Of a DNA stretch of 64,000 bases, positions 27,511 through 37,350 are shown piece by piece (position 1 is the stretch's first letter; the number at the start of each line of letters is the position of its first letter). This DNA is from Philodulcilactobacillus myokonensis (GTDB taxonomy: Bacteria; Bacillota; Bacilli; Lactobacillales; Lactobacillaceae). The notes beneath the pieces were generated by a model. The model was given only the letters and a program-made list of their open reading frames with translations, was not told where the DNA came from and did not search any database. The position numbers and the translations under genes are program-made. The stretch lies in assembly GCF_027923585.1 (NCBI RefSeq), contig NZ_BRPL01000002.1:930001-994000 (forward strand), read 5' to 3'.

Positions 27511-28070
27511 TATTTGTCACCTACGTATTTATAAATTGAAATTACCGTTAATCCATAGTTTTTTTGCTGAATCAATTGATAACTATCAATATTATCAGAC
27601 AATTCAACATGATTATCCGTTTCACATATGACTAACGCATTAGACAATAACAATTTTTTATTATTTAATTTATTTAATTGCTGGACCATTTTCTGTTTTT
27701 TATATGGCGGATCAAGATAAACAAAATTAAATTTTATTTTTTCATTTTCAAATTCATCAAGTGCTTGATTAGCATCCATTTTTAAAATTTTAAATTGTTC
27801 TGGGTGTTTGGTCATTTGAACATTAGCTCTGATGGTCCTTATAGCAGCCATTTGTTTATCCACCAAAAATGCTTTTGACATTCCTCTTGATATAGCTTCT
27901 ATTCCAACACCACCTGAGCCAGCATATAAATCTAAAAATTGGCCATTTTGAAAATATGGACCAATCATATTGAATAGTGCTTCCTTTACTTTATCAGTTG
28001 TTGGCCTCGTTTTATTAGTCGGGACTGGTGTTAATCGACGACTACCAAATTGACCTGAAATAACTCTCAT
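27510..28070 (-). CDS. rsmD: 16S rRNA (guanine(966)-N2)-methyltransferase RsmD
   Basis: RsmD methylates G966 of 16S rRNA using S-adenosylmethionine. The 186-aa protein has the SAM-binding motif LDLYAGSGGVGIEAISRG and the catalytic DPPY (120-123). The N terminus MRVISGQFGSRRLTPVP is characteristic. The ATG overlaps the ylbG stop as TAATG. Confidence 0.95.
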   Translation of the reverse strand: MRVISGQFGSRRLTPVPTNKTRPTTDKVKEALFNMIGPYFQNGQFLDLYAGSGGVGIEAISRGMSKAFLVDKQMAAIRTIRANVQMTKHPEQFKILKMDANQALDEFENEKIKFNFVYLDPPYKKQKMVQQLNKLNNKKLLLSNALVICETDNHVELSDNIDSYQLIQQKNYGLTVISIYKYVGDK

Positions 28071-28333
28071 TAATCATCATCCTCCGTTTTAGGTTCTTTA
28101 TAAAAACTGTTAAATAAATCTTTATATGGAGAAATCAAAACCCGTCTTACAAATTTTAAACGTTTAATTTTGTTTTTAGTTTCATCAAAATGATTTTCGT
28201 TTAAATACATAATTACATAGTGCATCCGATGGGAAATATAAGTAATGTTCCCATAACGATTTAAATATCGTGCCTGTTTCAGAGAATGGACATAAACAAT
28301 TAAGCTCTGTCGACTTTGAATTTTAAAATTCAT
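28070..28333 (-). CDS. YlbG family protein (DUF2129)
   Basis: This 87-aa protein matches the YlbG/DUF2129 family in length, in the segment LIVYVHSLKQARYLNRYGNI and in position just ahead of rsmD, as in B. subtilis. Function is unknown; the fold may bind nucleic acid (inference). It has an acidic tail (EDDD). Confidence 0.88.
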   Translation of the reverse strand: MNFKIQSRQSLIVYVHSLKQARYLNRYGNITYISHRMHYVIMYLNENHFDETKNKIKRLKFVRRVLISPYKDLFNSFYKEPKTEDDD

Positions 28334-28334
28334 T

Positions 28335-29516
28335 TTATAATCCTTCTTTATTTATTAATCTGTTTCTAAGTAATTTCTGATGATAACTAATTCTCAGTAC
28401 TAATCCTAAACAACATGACAGAGTAACCATACTCGAACCGCCATAACTAATGAATGGAAAAGTAACCCCCGTAATTGGTAATAATCCTGTGACTCCACCA
28501 ACATTAAATAGCATTTGAATAGTTAAATAGGTTGCTGTTCCATAGCACACTAAAGCTGAATAAGCATCATCACTTCTAATTCCAATAACTATAATTCTGC
28601 AAACCATGAACGTAAGCAGAATCATAACAATCGCAATAGCAAAGAAACCCAATTCTTCAGCAATAATTGACATTATAAAATCGGTGTTAGGTTCAGGTAA
28701 ATACCCATTTTTTTGGATACTGTTTCCTAACCCCACACCAAAGAATCCACCGTTACTTAATGCATAATATGAATTAACTAACTGTTGTCCGATTCCATGC
28801 GAATAAGCGAACGGGTCGGTAAAAGCTACAATCCTTTGCAGAGCATAAATACTTGAATGCTTAGAAACTGGTACTAAAATGCAAAAGAATACTAAAAATA
28901 AAATGGTTATAATACTAGCTGCAAATCCAACTGCGCGTTGCCATCTAATGCCACTTGCAAGCAGCATTACAAATATAATTCCAGCATTAATTGCCGTTCC
29001 ACCAATGTCTGGTTGAATTAAAATTAAAATCAAGACAAGTGCTGAATACACATAAATATTCATCATTCCACGCATCCAATGATGGACAATTGCCCCTTGA
29101 TGATGATCAACGTGATTAGCGATAAAAATAATAAAATAAAATTTTGTAATTTCAGATGGTTGAATATTAAACAAACCTAAAACGGAAATCCACCCAGCAG
29201 CGCCATTTACACTTTTACCAAAGAAGAAAAGATAGACAAGCATAATAATAATTAACATTCCAAAGGTTGCAATAACTTTTGTACTGCGTAAGAAATTAGC
29301 ATGAAAAATAAACATAATTGTGATTAAACTTAAGATAAAGAAAAATGTCTGTTTCACTAGATACCCCATTGGACTTCCTCCATTTTGAATGGCAATATCA
29401 GAACTAGCTGAATAAACCATCACAATTCCAAAAATAGACAGAATAAAAAACGGGATAAAAACAAAAAGATCTAATTTTTTAAAAGTATCATAAAGTAATT
29501 TAATAATCGTTCTCAA
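28335..29516 (-). CDS. ftsW: FtsW/RodA/SpoVE family peptidoglycan glycosyltransferase
   Basis: This SEDS protein polymerises lipid II glycan with a partner penicillin-binding protein. About ten transmembrane helices are visible, with the family signatures PFAYSHGIGQQLVNSYYALS, GNSIQKNGYLPEPNTDFI and TGVTFPFISYGGSS. Position next to typA and the absence of a second SEDS gene in the dcw cluster suggest FtsW, but RodA cannot be excluded. TTG at 29516 has GGAG 9 bases upstream; a TTG five codons earlier overlaps that SD. Confidence 0.87.
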   Translation of the reverse strand: MRTIIKLLYDTFKKLDLFVFIPFFILSIFGIVMVYSASSDIAIQNGGSPMGYLVKQTFFFILSLITIMFIFHANFLRSTKVIATFGMLIIIMLVYLFFFGKSVNGAAGWISVLGLFNIQPSEITKFYFIIFIANHVDHHQGAIVHHWMRGMMNIYVYSALVLILILIQPDIGGTAINAGIIFVMLLASGIRWQRAVGFAASIITILFLVFFCILVPVSKHSSIYALQRIVAFTDPFAYSHGIGQQLVNSYYALSNGGFFGVGLGNSIQKNGYLPEPNTDFIMSIIAEELGFFAIAIVMILLTFMVCRIIVIGIRSDDAYSALVCYGTATYLTIQMLFNVGGVTGLLPITGVTFPFISYGGSSMVTLSCCLGLVLRISYHQKLLRNRLINKEGL

Positions 29517-29598
29517 TTGATCGATCTCCAAATGAATAATATAGATAGTAATATTATATCATACGTCTACCAAAGCCAATAATCCTTTCGTGAAAATA

Positions 29599-29634
29599 AT
29601 AAAAAAAAGATGGGGAATAAATATTCCCCATCTT
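29599..29634 (-). terminator. Terminator after typA
   Basis: A 13-bp stem AAGATGGGGAATA/TATTCCCCATCTT, followed on the minus strand by eight Ts, 23 bases after the typA stop. Confidence 0.9.
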
Positions 29635-29656
29635 ATTATTTATTATCAATTAATGA

Positions 29657-31495
29657 TTATTTACCATGACGTGAGCGCTTAGCAGCTTTTTCACGTTCAT
29701 TAGTATTTAAAATCTTCTTTCTTAAACGAACATTCTTTGGAGTAATTTCACAAAGTTCATCTTCATTTAAGAATTCTAATGATTCTTCAAGTGTGAAGTG
29801 TTCAGGTTCTTTAATCTTAGCAGTTTCATCACTTCCAGCGGCACGAACATTGGTTAATTGTTTACCACGGGTAATGTTAACAGAAATGTCGTTTTCACGA
29901 CTATTTTCACCAACAATCATTCCTTCGTAAACTTCGGTAGCTGGATCAACTAAAATGGTTCCACGGTGTTCAATTCCCATAATAGCATAAGTAGTTGCTT
30001 TACCACGGTTGATTGAAACTAATGCACCATTACGTCTACCAGGGTTCCAGTTCTTAACGAATGGCAGGTATTTAGCAAAACTATGGTTCATAATTCCATA
30101 ACCACGGGTGATTGACATAAATTGAGTTGAATATCCAATTAATCCACGTGATGGAACTAAGAATGTTAAACGACTTTGACCATTACCAGTACTTTCCATG
30201 TTCTTCATTTGACCTTTACGTTGGGATAAAGTATCAATAATTGAACCGGCATATTCTTCTGGAGTATCAATTTGAACGTTTTCAAATGGTTCACATTTTT
30301 TGTCATTAATGGTCTTCAAAATAACCTTAGGACGTGAAACTTCTAATTCATAGCCTTCACGACGCAATGTTTCAGCTAAGATTGAAAGATGTAATTCACC
30401 ACGTCCAGAAACTAACCATGCACCTGGATTATCCGTTTCATCAACTCTTAATGAAACATCAGTATGCAACTCACGCTTCAATCTGTCACCTAATTGTCTA
30501 GCAGTAACAAATTTACCATCCTGTCCAACAAATGGTGAAGTATTAGTTCCAAAAGTCATTTGTAAAGTTGGTTCATCAATTCTTAATTTTGGAAGAGGTT
30601 CTTTCTTATCTGGATTAACGATGGTTTCACCAACATTAATATCTTCCATTCCAGAAATAGCGATTAAATCTCCAGCTCTAGCTTCTTTAATATCAACTTT
30701 TTTAAGTCCAATGAAGCCCATTAAACGGCTAACTCTAAAGTTTTGGGTTGAACCATCTAATTTCATAACAGTAACACTGTCGCCGACTTTAATTTTACCT
30801 CTAAAAATACGGCCAATTCCAATTCGACCAACGAAATCATCGTAATCTAGCATTGCAACTTGAAATTGTAGTGGCATATCTTCATTATCAATTGGAGATG
30901 GAATATCCTTTAGGATCGTATCAAACAAAGGCTTCATAGTATGTTTCTGAGTTGAAATATCATCACTATAACTTGAAGTACCGTTCATAGCAGATGTGTA
31001 AACAACGGGGAATTCTAATTGATCTTCATCAGCACCAAGTTCAATGAATAGATCTAGAACTTCATCAACAACTTCTTTTGGACGTGCACCTTTACGATCA
31101 ACTTTATTAATAACAACAATTGGTGTTAAATGTTGATCTAAAGCTTTCTTCAATACGAAACGGGTTTGTGGCATTGGTCCTTCAAAAGCATCAACAACCA
31201 ATAGAACACCATCAACCATTCGCATAACACGTTCAACTTCACCACCAAAATCAGCATGTCCTGGTGTATCTAAGATATTAATTTGCTTACCATTATATTT
31301 AACGGCAGTATTCTTAGATAAAATAGTAATTCCACGTTCACGTTCAATGGCATTAGTATCCATCGCACGATCTTGGATTTCGGTATGACCATTTAGTGTA
31401 TCAGATTGCTTTAACATTTCATTAACTAAAGTGGTCTTACCATGATCGACATGGGCAATAATCGCAATATTTTTAATATCGTCTCTTAGTTTCAA
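29657..31495 (-). CDS. typA: GTP-binding protein TypA/BipA
   Basis: TypA is a ribosome-binding translational GTPase linked to 50S assembly and stress. From (M)[20 protein letters not shown] it is 612 aa, standard length. G1 is AHVDHGKT, the switch region is [12 protein letters not shown] and G4 is NKVD. EF-G-like domains III and V and the TypA-specific C-terminal domain (GSDETAKI) follow. I choose the TTG at 31495 with SD GGAAGG; an ATG six codons upstream precedes that SD and does not fit the family N terminus. Confidence 0.96.
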   Translation of the reverse strand: MKLRDDIKNIAIIAHVDHGKTTLVNEMLKQSDTLNGHTEIQDRAMDTNAIERERGITILSKNTAVKYNGKQINILDTPGHADFGGEVERVMRMVDGVLLVVDAFEGPMPQTRFVLKKALDQHLTPIVVINKVDRKGARPKEVVDEVLDLFIELGADEDQLEFPVVYTSAMNGTSSYSDDISTQKHTMKPLFDTILKDIPSPIDNEDMPLQFQVAMLDYDDFVGRIGIGRIFRGKIKVGDSVTVMKLDGSTQNFRVSRLMGFIGLKKVDIKEARAGDLIAISGMEDINVGETIVNPDKKEPLPKLRIDEPTLQMTFGTNTSPFVGQDGKFVTARQLGDRLKRELHTDVSLRVDETDNPGAWLVSGRGELHLSILAETLRREGYELEVSRPKVILKTINDKKCEPFENVQIDTPEEYAGSIIDTLSQRKGQMKNMESTGNGQSRLTFLVPSRGLIGYSTQFMSITRGYGIMNHSFAKYLPFVKNWNPGRRNGALVSINRGKATTYAIMGIEHRGTILVDPATEVYEGMIVGENSRENDISVNITRGKQLTNVRAAGSDETAKIKEPEHFTLEESLEFLNEDELCEITPKNVRLRKKILNTNEREKAAKRSRHGK

Positions 31496-31551
31496 TTTAT
31501 TCCTTCCCTTCATACATACAGTTATGATGATTCAGTATGGTTTAATTCACA

Positions 31552-31581
31552 ATTATAAATCATGCCTTTTTCCTATGTTAA
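31552..31581 (-). promoter_or_regulatory. Probable typA promoter
   Basis: On the minus strand TTAACA (31576-31581), an 18-base spacer and TATAAT (31552-31557). The -35 overlaps the T-run of the preceding terminator. Confidence 0.55.
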
Positions 31582-31605
31582 AAAAACTGTGACAACAAGT
31601 CACAG
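31579..31605 (-). terminator. Rho-independent terminator
   Basis: Minus-strand stem CTGTGAC/GTCACAG with a 5-base loop and seven Ts. It lies about 100 bases downstream of the UPF0223 gene. Confidence 0.88.
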
Positions 31606-31653
31606 CCAAAACTTAATAACTGTTTATATAGATCATCAATATGTTCAATAACA
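31579..31653 (-). ncRNA. Candidate small RNA (unproven)
   Basis: Between the UPF0223 stop and the terminator, the minus strand has a promoter-like TTGACG (31683-31688), an 18-base spacer and TAACAT (31659-31664). A transcript from about 31653 to the terminator at 31579 would be near 75 bases and contains no ORF. The same stretch has further inverted repeats (TAACTGT with ACAGTTA, ATAACA with TGTTAT). It could equally be the 3' untranslated end of the UPF0223 mRNA. Confidence 0.25.
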
Positions 31654-31701
31654 CTCTAATGTTATCACAGTTAACTAAAGAACGTCAATGGTATATTACA
31701 A

Positions 31702-31983
31702 TCACATTTTAATCATCTCTTGATTACTTTTTCTCGCTTTTTGCCAAGTTTTAAAAATATTATATCCTGAAGCTAAATAAAATTTATGCTCTAATTGCTT
31801 CTGTTCCATTTTTGATGGATTAATTTTAGTAAAGATCTGATAATTCTTCAAAATTAAATCGCGACGGCTTCCCTGGTTAATTTCATAAGCATCCTCTACA
31901 CTTCGATAAAGTTTGACAACTTTAATCAATTCATCCTTAGACCAATCGGAAAAGATTGGATAACTATAATTATTTCTAATCAT
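31702..31983 (-). CDS. UPF0223 family protein (YktA-like)
   Basis: The 93-aa protein (MIRNNYSYPIFSDWSKDELI) matches the UPF0223/YktA family: YPI-DWS near the start, EDAYE in the middle and a basic helical end. Function is unknown. The ATG at 31983 has GGGG 6 bases upstream; the frame continues ten codons further without an SD. It is divergent from def across a 90-base region that is AT-rich and carries TATAAT-like elements on both strands. Confidence 0.85.
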   Translation of the reverse strand: MIRNNYSYPIFSDWSKDELIKVVKLYRSVEDAYEINQGSRRDLILKNYQIFTKINPSKMEQKQLEHKFYLASGYNIFKTWQKARKSNQEMIKM

Positions 31984-32073
31984 TTTCATCCCCAAATTAA
32001 CTATTTTTACCATATTATATAATAAATCATTTAATATGATAAAATATAATTAAACGTAAATGGAGGTAGTATT

Positions 32074-32643
32074 TTGATATTAATGAAAAATATCGTCAGA
32101 GACGGGAATCCTGTATTAAGAAAGCAAGCAAAAAAAGTAGAATTCCCATTAAATGAAAAAGATAAAAAATTAGCTAAAGATTTAATGCAGTATTTAGTTG
32201 TCAGTCAAGATCCTAAATTATGTAAGAAATATCATTTAAGGGCCGGAGTTGGATTAGCTGCTCCTCAAGTTGGGGCTTCAGAAATGATGGCAGCTGTTCT
32301 AGTTCCGGATGATGATAACAAAAATGATGGCAAACCATTATTTAAAGACGTTATCATAAATCCGGTTATTATTTCAAATTCAGTTCAACCAGTAGCCTTA
32401 ACTGAAGGGGAAGGTTGTCTATCAGTTGATAAGGATGTTCCAGGATTTGTTCCAAGATCAGCCCGAATCACCCTTCAATACCAAGATGTAAACGGTAAAC
32501 AGCATGTCGTAAGATTAAAAAATTACGCTGCAATTGTTCCGCAACATGAAATTGATCATTTACATGGAATGTTATTCTACGATCACATTAACAAACAAAA
32601 GCCATTTTCACGCAAATCAAGTGACGAAATTTTTATTAGCTAA
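32074..32643 (+). CDS. def: Peptide deformylase
   Basis: Def removes the formyl group from nascent proteins. All three metal-site motifs are present: [10 protein letters not shown] (58-67), EGCLS (113-117) and HEIDH (158-162). The length of 189 aa is typical of the Gram-positive type 2 enzyme, which carries insertions in the N-terminal half. The start is TTG at 32074, seven bases after GGAGG; an ATG three codons later is too far from that SD. Confidence 0.95.
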   Translation: MILMKNIVRDGNPVLRKQAKKVEFPLNEKDKKLAKDLMQYLVVSQDPKLCKKYHLRAGVGLAAPQVGASEMMAAVLVPDDDNKNDGKPLFKDVIINPVIISNSVQPVALTEGEGCLSVDKDVPGFVPRSARITLQYQDVNGKQHVVRLKNYAAIVPQHEIDHLHGMLFYDHINKQKPFSRKSSDEIFIS

Positions 32644-32665
32644 TTGATTAATTTTAAAAATAATT

Positions 32666-32703
32666 AAAATAGGGGGAGCTATCATTAGTTCCCCCTATTT
32701 TAA
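32666..32703. terminator. Bidirectional terminator between def and the 146-aa gene
   Basis: A strong stem AAAATAGGGGGA/TTCCCCCTATTTT with an 11-base loop. The TAG stop codon of the minus-strand gene lies inside the stem, so the terminator and the end of that gene overlap. Confidence 0.88.
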
Positions 32704-33135
32704 TTTATTAATATCCTTAACATAATCTAAAGTTGACTGGTTAACTAAATATGCAATATCAATATGAACATAATTATTATATTTAAATGCATCTGTAATT
32801 ATAAATTGTTTAGGATACTTGTAACCAGTTCCAAATTGTTTCAATTCATTTGATAACGAAGTCCGAATTTTTTTGATATTATCATTTTCTTTAAAGTCAA
32901 TTACATATTCAAAAACTAAAATTCCACGTCCCCATACATCAGATAATTCATTTGATTTAATAATATGATATTGCCAATTTAAATGTTGAATTGAAATTTT
33001 TAATGACGAATCAACATTTTGCTTCATTTTTAAAAGTCTTTTTCGACTTGGAACTACAACAAAAAAATGATGAACTAAATTATAAATAAAAAGTGCAATC
33101 AATAACCCTAGTGCAACTTCAAGCGCTAAAAACAT
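32695..33135 (-). CDS. Membrane-anchored protein of unknown function (146 aa)
   Basis: I do not recognise this protein. It has one N-terminal transmembrane helix (about 3-26), then a basic stretch (PSRKRLLKMKQ) and a soluble domain of about 110 residues with alternating beta-like segments (GILVFEYVIDFKENDN). A strong SD (GGAGG) precedes the ATG. It is a single-gene unit convergent with def and divergent from rpoY. Confidence 0.7.
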   Translation of the reverse strand: MFLALEVALGLLIALFIYNLVHHFFVVVPSRKRLLKMKQNVDSSLKISIQHLNWQYHIIKSNELSDVWGRGILVFEYVIDFKENDNIKKIRTSLSNELKQFGTGYKYPKQFIITDAFKYNNYVHIDIAYLVNQSTLDYVKDINKLK

Positions 33136-33222
33136 ACTGATCCTCCGTTCACAATACTAGTTGCATTTTACCATAATCCAACTATACTTATTTAATATTA
33201 TATGATAAAATTATCTTAAATA

Positions 33223-33238
33223 GTTGCCATATTGCAAC
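33223..33238. repeat. Inverted repeat upstream of rpoY-rnjA
   Basis: GTTGC at 33223-33227 and GCAAC at 33234-33238 form a perfect 5-bp inverted repeat with a 6-base centre, 44 bases before the rpoY start. It could be an operator or an mRNA 5' hairpin; nothing in the sequence decides. Confidence 0.35.
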
Positions 33239-33281
33239 CCTGTTCGGTTAAATAATTCAAAATATAAAGGAAGTTTTTTTA

Positions 33282-33497
33282 ATGATTTTTAAAGTTCTTT
33301 ATCAAGATACTTTAACACAACAAGCCAAGAGAGAAACAACTAAGGTAATATATGTAAAGGCTAATAACGAATCAGATGCAAGAAGATTAGTCGAAAAAAA
33401 TACTAAATATAATATCGAATTTGTTGAAGAAATATCTGGTAATCATCTTAAATACGAAGAAAACGAACCAGGATTTAAAATCACAAAATTTAATTAA
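33282..33497 (+). CDS. rpoY: RNA polymerase epsilon subunit
   Basis: RpoY (formerly YkzG) is the small epsilon subunit of Firmicutes RNA polymerase. The 71-aa protein has the family N terminus MIFKVLYQDT and the segment ETTKVIYVKANNESDARRLV. It lies 19 bases upstream of rnjA, the arrangement known from B. subtilis, so transcription and mRNA decay components share an operon. Confidence 0.93.
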   Translation: MIFKVLYQDTLTQQAKRETTKVIYVKANNESDARRLVEKNTKYNIEFVEEISGNHLKYEENEPGFKITKFN

Positions 33498-33516
33498 CAA
33501 TGGAGTCTAACCAATT

Positions 33517-35199
33517 ATGAATAAATTAAACGTCAAAAACAACGAAGTTGCTATCTATGGCGTTGGTGGACTAGGCGAAATTGGAAAAAATACCTATGGA
33601 GTTCAATTTCAGGATGAAATTATTTTAATTGATGCTGGAATTAAATTCCCAGAAGATGAGTTATTAGGTGTTGATTATGTTATTCCAGATTATCAATACC
33701 TAGTTGCTAATAAAGATAAAATCAAAGCACTTGTCATCACCCACGGTCATGAAGATCATATCGGTGGTGTCCCATATCTTTTACAGGATTTAAACGTTCC
33801 AATTTATGCTGGACCACTAGCACTTGCACTAATTAAAAGTAAATTAGAAGAACGTGATTTACTCAAAACAGCTAAATTACATGAAATTACGCCTAAATCA
33901 GTTCTAAAATTTAACAAATTAAGTGTCTCATTCTTTAGAACTACCCACTCAATTCCAGATACAATTGGAATTGCCGTTCACACGCCATTTGGTGTGATTG
34001 TCCAAACTGGTGATTACAAGTTTGACCTTACACCAGTTACCCACCAACCACCAGATCTACAAACAATGGCTGAATTAGGTAAGGAAGGCGTTCTTTGTTT
34101 AATGTCTGATAGTACAAACGCTGAAAAACCAGTTTGGACCAAGTCAGAAAGTTGGGTTGGTAAATCAATCCGCCACATTTTTGATAAGGTAAAGGGACGA
34201 ATTATTTTTGCAACGTTTGCATCTAATATTTCAAGAATTGAAACGGCTTGTAAAACCGCCCTATCGCACCACCGAAAAATTGCGGTTTTTGGTCGAAGTA
34301 TGGAAGCAGCATTAGTTAATGGTGAAAAATTGGGATATTTAGATATCCCACAAGATGCATTTGTAGATGCTTCAGAATTACACAATCTTCCTGCCAATAA
34401 AACGTTAATATTATGTACTGGGTCACAGGGTGAACCAATGGCCGCCCTATCAAGAATTGCTAACGGTACTCACCGTCAGATATCAATTCAACCCCATGAT
34501 ACAATCGTATTTTCAAGTAATCCGATTCCAGGTAATACAATTAGCGTTAACCACGTTATTAATGAGCTAGAAGAAGCAGGAGCAAATGTCATTCATGGTA
34601 AAATTAATAACATTCATACATCAGGTCATGGTGGTCAAGAAGAACAAAAGCTCATGCTTCGTTTAATGAAGCCAAAGTACTTTATGCCAATTCATGGTGA
34701 ATATAGAATGCTTAAAATTCATACTAAACTGGCCGAAGAATGTGGAGTCCCAAAAGAAAATACATTTATTATGCAAAACGGTGATGTATTAGCTTTAAGC
34801 AAGGATAGTGCTAGAATTGCTGGTCACTTTATTGCCGGTGATGTATATATTGATGGAAATGGTATTGGAAACATTAGTGATGTCGTTCTACATGATCGTC
34901 AATTATTATCTCAAGAAGGATTAGTTGTCGTTGTTGCAACAATTAATTTAAATGATCACGATATTCAAGCTGGACCTGATTTATTATCAAGAGGTTTTGT
35001 CTATATGCGCGAATCTGGCAAACTTCTTGATGAAGGCCGTAAATTAGTCTTTAGAACCATCGTTAAAACAATGAAAAATAAAAACGTTAATGAATCAATG
35101 ATTAGAGATGCCGTCATTGACAGTCTTCAGGAATTTTTGTTCAAAAAGACTGAAAGGCATCCAATGATTCTACCAATGCTAATTATGAATAATCATTAA
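33517..35199 (+). CDS. rnjA: Ribonuclease J1
   Basis: RNase J1 combines 5'-3' exonuclease and endonuclease activity and is central to mRNA turnover. The 560-aa protein has an intact metal motif HGHEDH (76-81), then [10 protein letters not shown], the beta-CASP domain with CTGSQGEP, and [10 protein letters not shown]. It differs from the J2 paralogue at 18675, whose motif is HGHSEA. An SD GGAG lies 12 bases before the ATG. A terminator ends the rpoY-rnjA operon. Confidence 0.96.
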   Translation: MNKLNVKNNEVAIYGVGGLGEIGKNTYGVQFQDEIILIDAGIKFPEDELLGVDYVIPDYQYLVANKDKIKALVITHGHEDHIGGVPYLLQDLNVPIYAGPLALALIKSKLEERDLLKTAKLHEITPKSVLKFNKLSVSFFRTTHSIPDTIGIAVHTPFGVIVQTGDYKFDLTPVTHQPPDLQTMAELGKEGVLCLMSDSTNAEKPVWTKSESWVGKSIRHIFDKVKGRIIFATFASNISRIETACKTALSHHRKIAVFGRSMEAALVNGEKLGYLDIPQDAFVDASELHNLPANKTLILCTGSQGEPMAALSRIANGTHRQISIQPHDTIVFSSNPIPGNTISVNHVINELEEAGANVIHGKINNIHTSGHGGQEEQKLMLRLMKPKYFMPIHGEYRMLKIHTKLAEECGVPKENTFIMQNGDVLALSKDSARIAGHFIAGDVYIDGNGIGNISDVVLHDRQLLSQEGLVVVVATINLNDHDIQAGPDLLSRGFVYMRESGKLLDEGRKLVFRTIVKTMKNKNVNESMIRDAVIDSLQEFLFKKTERHPMILPMLIMNNH

Positions 35200-35207
35200 T
35201 TACTACT

Positions 35208-35236
35208 AGCGAATTCAAAGTGAATTCGCTTTTTTA
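35208..35236 (+). terminator. Terminator after rnjA
   Basis: Stem AGCGAATTC/GAATTCGCT with a 5-base loop and a T-run, 9 bases after the rnjA stop. Confidence 0.88.
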
Positions 35237-35263
35237 ATTAGCAGATTAGGGAGTGAATTCCAA

Positions 35264-36226
35264 TTGCAATTAAAATATTTTATTATTCTAAATAAAACTG
35301 CTAATGGTCATAAGGTAGCTAAACAATGGCCACAAATTAAACAAATTCTAAATCATTACAAAATTAACTATCAAGTAACCGAAACTAAATACTCGCACCA
35401 TGCCAAACTAATTACAAATTTGTACTTAAAAAAGATTGTTTTCGATCAATCTAAAAATGTTAAAAATATTTTGTTTGCAATTGGTGGAGATGGGACTATC
35501 AACGATGTTTTAAGTACGGCTAGTAATTGGCAAAATAACCACCCTAATTACAATAAAGCACCAATTGCTTTTCTTCCATTGGGAGCTGATAATAATTTTG
35601 CTAAAGCTAATCATTTGCCATTAAATTGGAAAAATGCATTAAATCAAATTTTAAAGTGCCAAAAATCAAAATTAATTAATATTGGTGTTTACAATGAAGA
35701 AATTAAAAGGGAAAATGGTTGTTTTACAAATAATTTAGGGATTGGTTTTGATGCGGAAATTGTAAATCAAGAAAATCAATTCAATAAAAAGCATCACCAT
35801 AAATGGCAATTTAAAAAAATTAACTTACTACTTTCATTAATAGTAATTCTCTATAATTCACAAACATTTCCTGTTGATATTATTGAAGATGGCAAAGAAT
35901 ATCATTATCAAAAAGCTTTAATGCTTAATATTGCTAATAGTCCATATTTCAATGGATTTAATTTAATTAAACACGCAAATATTAAAGATTCAAAATTAAG
36001 TTTAATCGTTGTCGAACGGAAAAATATTTTTAGTTTTATTTTTAATTTAATGATGATTGCAATTGGTCATTATCTTAAACGCTCCAAGACAATTCATCAT
36101 TTCAAAAGCAATCATATGCATATTACCGTTCCATCATTAGAATATGGTCAAACTGATGGCGAAGAAATTGGCAGTCGCTTCTTTGATCTTAATTTTAAAG
36201 TGACTCAGTGGCCATTTTGGTTATAA
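35264..36226 (+). CDS. Diacylglycerol/lipid kinase family protein (DagK/YegS/BmrU type)
   Basis: The 320-aa protein has the nucleotide-binding signature IGGDGTIND (near 73-81) and the GADNNFAKA segment typical of the diacylglycerol kinase catalytic domain. Members phosphorylate diacylglycerol or related lipids; in Gram-positives DgkB recycles diacylglycerol from lipoteichoic acid synthesis. Which lipid is used here is not visible. The start is TTG at 35264 with GGGAG about 10 bases upstream. It lies 64 bases after rnjA beyond a terminator. Confidence 0.85.
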   Translation: MQLKYFIILNKTANGHKVAKQWPQIKQILNHYKINYQVTETKYSHHAKLITNLYLKKIVFDQSKNVKNILFAIGGDGTINDVLSTASNWQNNHPNYNKAPIAFLPLGADNNFAKANHLPLNWKNALNQILKCQKSKLINIGVYNEEIKRENGCFTNNLGIGFDAEIVNQENQFNKKHHHKWQFKKINLLLSLIVILYNSQTFPVDIIEDGKEYHYQKALMLNIANSPYFNGFNLIKHANIKDSKLSLIVVERKNIFSFIFNLMMIAIGHYLKRSKTIHHFKSNHMHITVPSLEYGQTDGEEIGSRFFDLNFKVTQWPFWL

Positions 36227-36242
36227 AATAAAAATTGTAAAT

Positions 36243-36276
36243 AAAAAACTTTCAGATTAATTCTGAAAGTTTTTTA
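36243..36276. terminator. Bidirectional terminator
   Basis: Stem AAAAAACTTTCAGA/TCTGAAAGTTTTTT between convergent genes (lipid kinase and aldo-keto reductase). Confidence 0.9.
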
Positions 36277-36295
36277 TTTATAATTATTAATGATT

Positions 36296-37276
36296 TTATT
36301 TCTTTAAAATTTTATTAATTTGATCTAATTCATCAGTACTAAATTTAGTATTATCAAGTGCCTTTAAATTATCATTTAGATGTTTTACCTTAGAAGCACC
36401 TGTAACAACACTAGCAACCGTTGGATTATTCAATAACCAAGCAATACTCATTTGTGCTAATGTTTGATGACGGTTCTTAGCAAGATCATTTAATTGATTT
36501 AATTTATTAGTTAAGCCATGTTTTAAAACATCGTTATTACTACGGTGTAATTTAACATCATCAGGAACACCATTTAAATATTTATCAGTTAATAACCCTT
36601 CAGCTAGTGGTCCATAGACTACTAACCCATCATGGTCATCCCTTAATGCTTGAATCGTACCATCATTTTCGATTTTCCGATTTAACATGTTATATGACAT
36701 TTGATTAACAACAAACGGTGTATGAAATTCATTAAAGTATTTAATAATTTCCTTTGTTTGTTTGCCATAATAATTAGAAATCCCAATATATAAAGCTTTT
36801 CCTGATTTAACAATGTCATCCAATGCCTTCGCTGTTTCTTCTAAATTAGTATTAGGATCAAATCGATGACTATAATAAATATCAACATAGTCTAATCCCA
36901 TCCGCTTTAAACTACGATCTAAAGCAGCAATCAATGTTTTTCTAGAAGAAAATTGTCCATAGGGACCCGGCCACATATGATAGCCAGCTTTTGTTGTGAT
37001 GACTAATTCATCACGATAAGGCTTTAAATCCTTTCGATAAACTTGACCAAACATTCTTTCAGCAGCGCCTGATCCCGGTCCATAATTATTAGCTAAATCA
37101 AAACTAAAAATACCCTTATCAAAAGCATCTAACATTACTTTTTCACTATTTTGAAAGTTAGCATCATCACCAAAACTGTGCCACATTCCAAATGAAATTG
37201 CGGGTAATTGCAATCCTGAATCTCCAGCTCTTCTTATCTTAATATTATCATAACGATGATCATTAGCTTTATACAT
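36296..37276 (-). CDS. Aldo/keto reductase (YghZ-like)
   Basis: A 326-aa NADPH-dependent aldo-keto reductase. The catalytic tetrad is visible as Asp60 and Tyr65 in FDLANNYG, Lys96 in TTKAGY and His137 in YYSHRFD. The GPGSGAAERMFG and WPGPYG segments match the YghZ (L-glyceraldehyde 3-phosphate reductase) branch. The physiological substrate, perhaps a toxic aldehyde, cannot be read from the sequence. SD GGAAGGTGA is strong. Confidence 0.9.
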   Translation of the reverse strand: MYKANDHRYDNIKIRRAGDSGLQLPAISFGMWHSFGDDANFQNSEKVMLDAFDKGIFSFDLANNYGPGSGAAERMFGQVYRKDLKPYRDELVITTKAGYHMWPGPYGQFSSRKTLIAALDRSLKRMGLDYVDIYYSHRFDPNTNLEETAKALDDIVKSGKALYIGISNYYGKQTKEIIKYFNEFHTPFVVNQMSYNMLNRKIENDGTIQALRDDHDGLVVYGPLAEGLLTDKYLNGVPDDVKLHRSNNDVLKHGLTNKLNQLNDLAKNRHQTLAQMSIAWLLNNPTVASVVTGASKVKHLNDNLKALDNTKFSTDELDQINKILKK

Positions 37277-37350
37277 TTAGAAATCACCTTCCATTATTAT
37301 TCTTAACAATTGTAAAATATTTTATTAATCCAAGTCAAAGAAAAGATATT

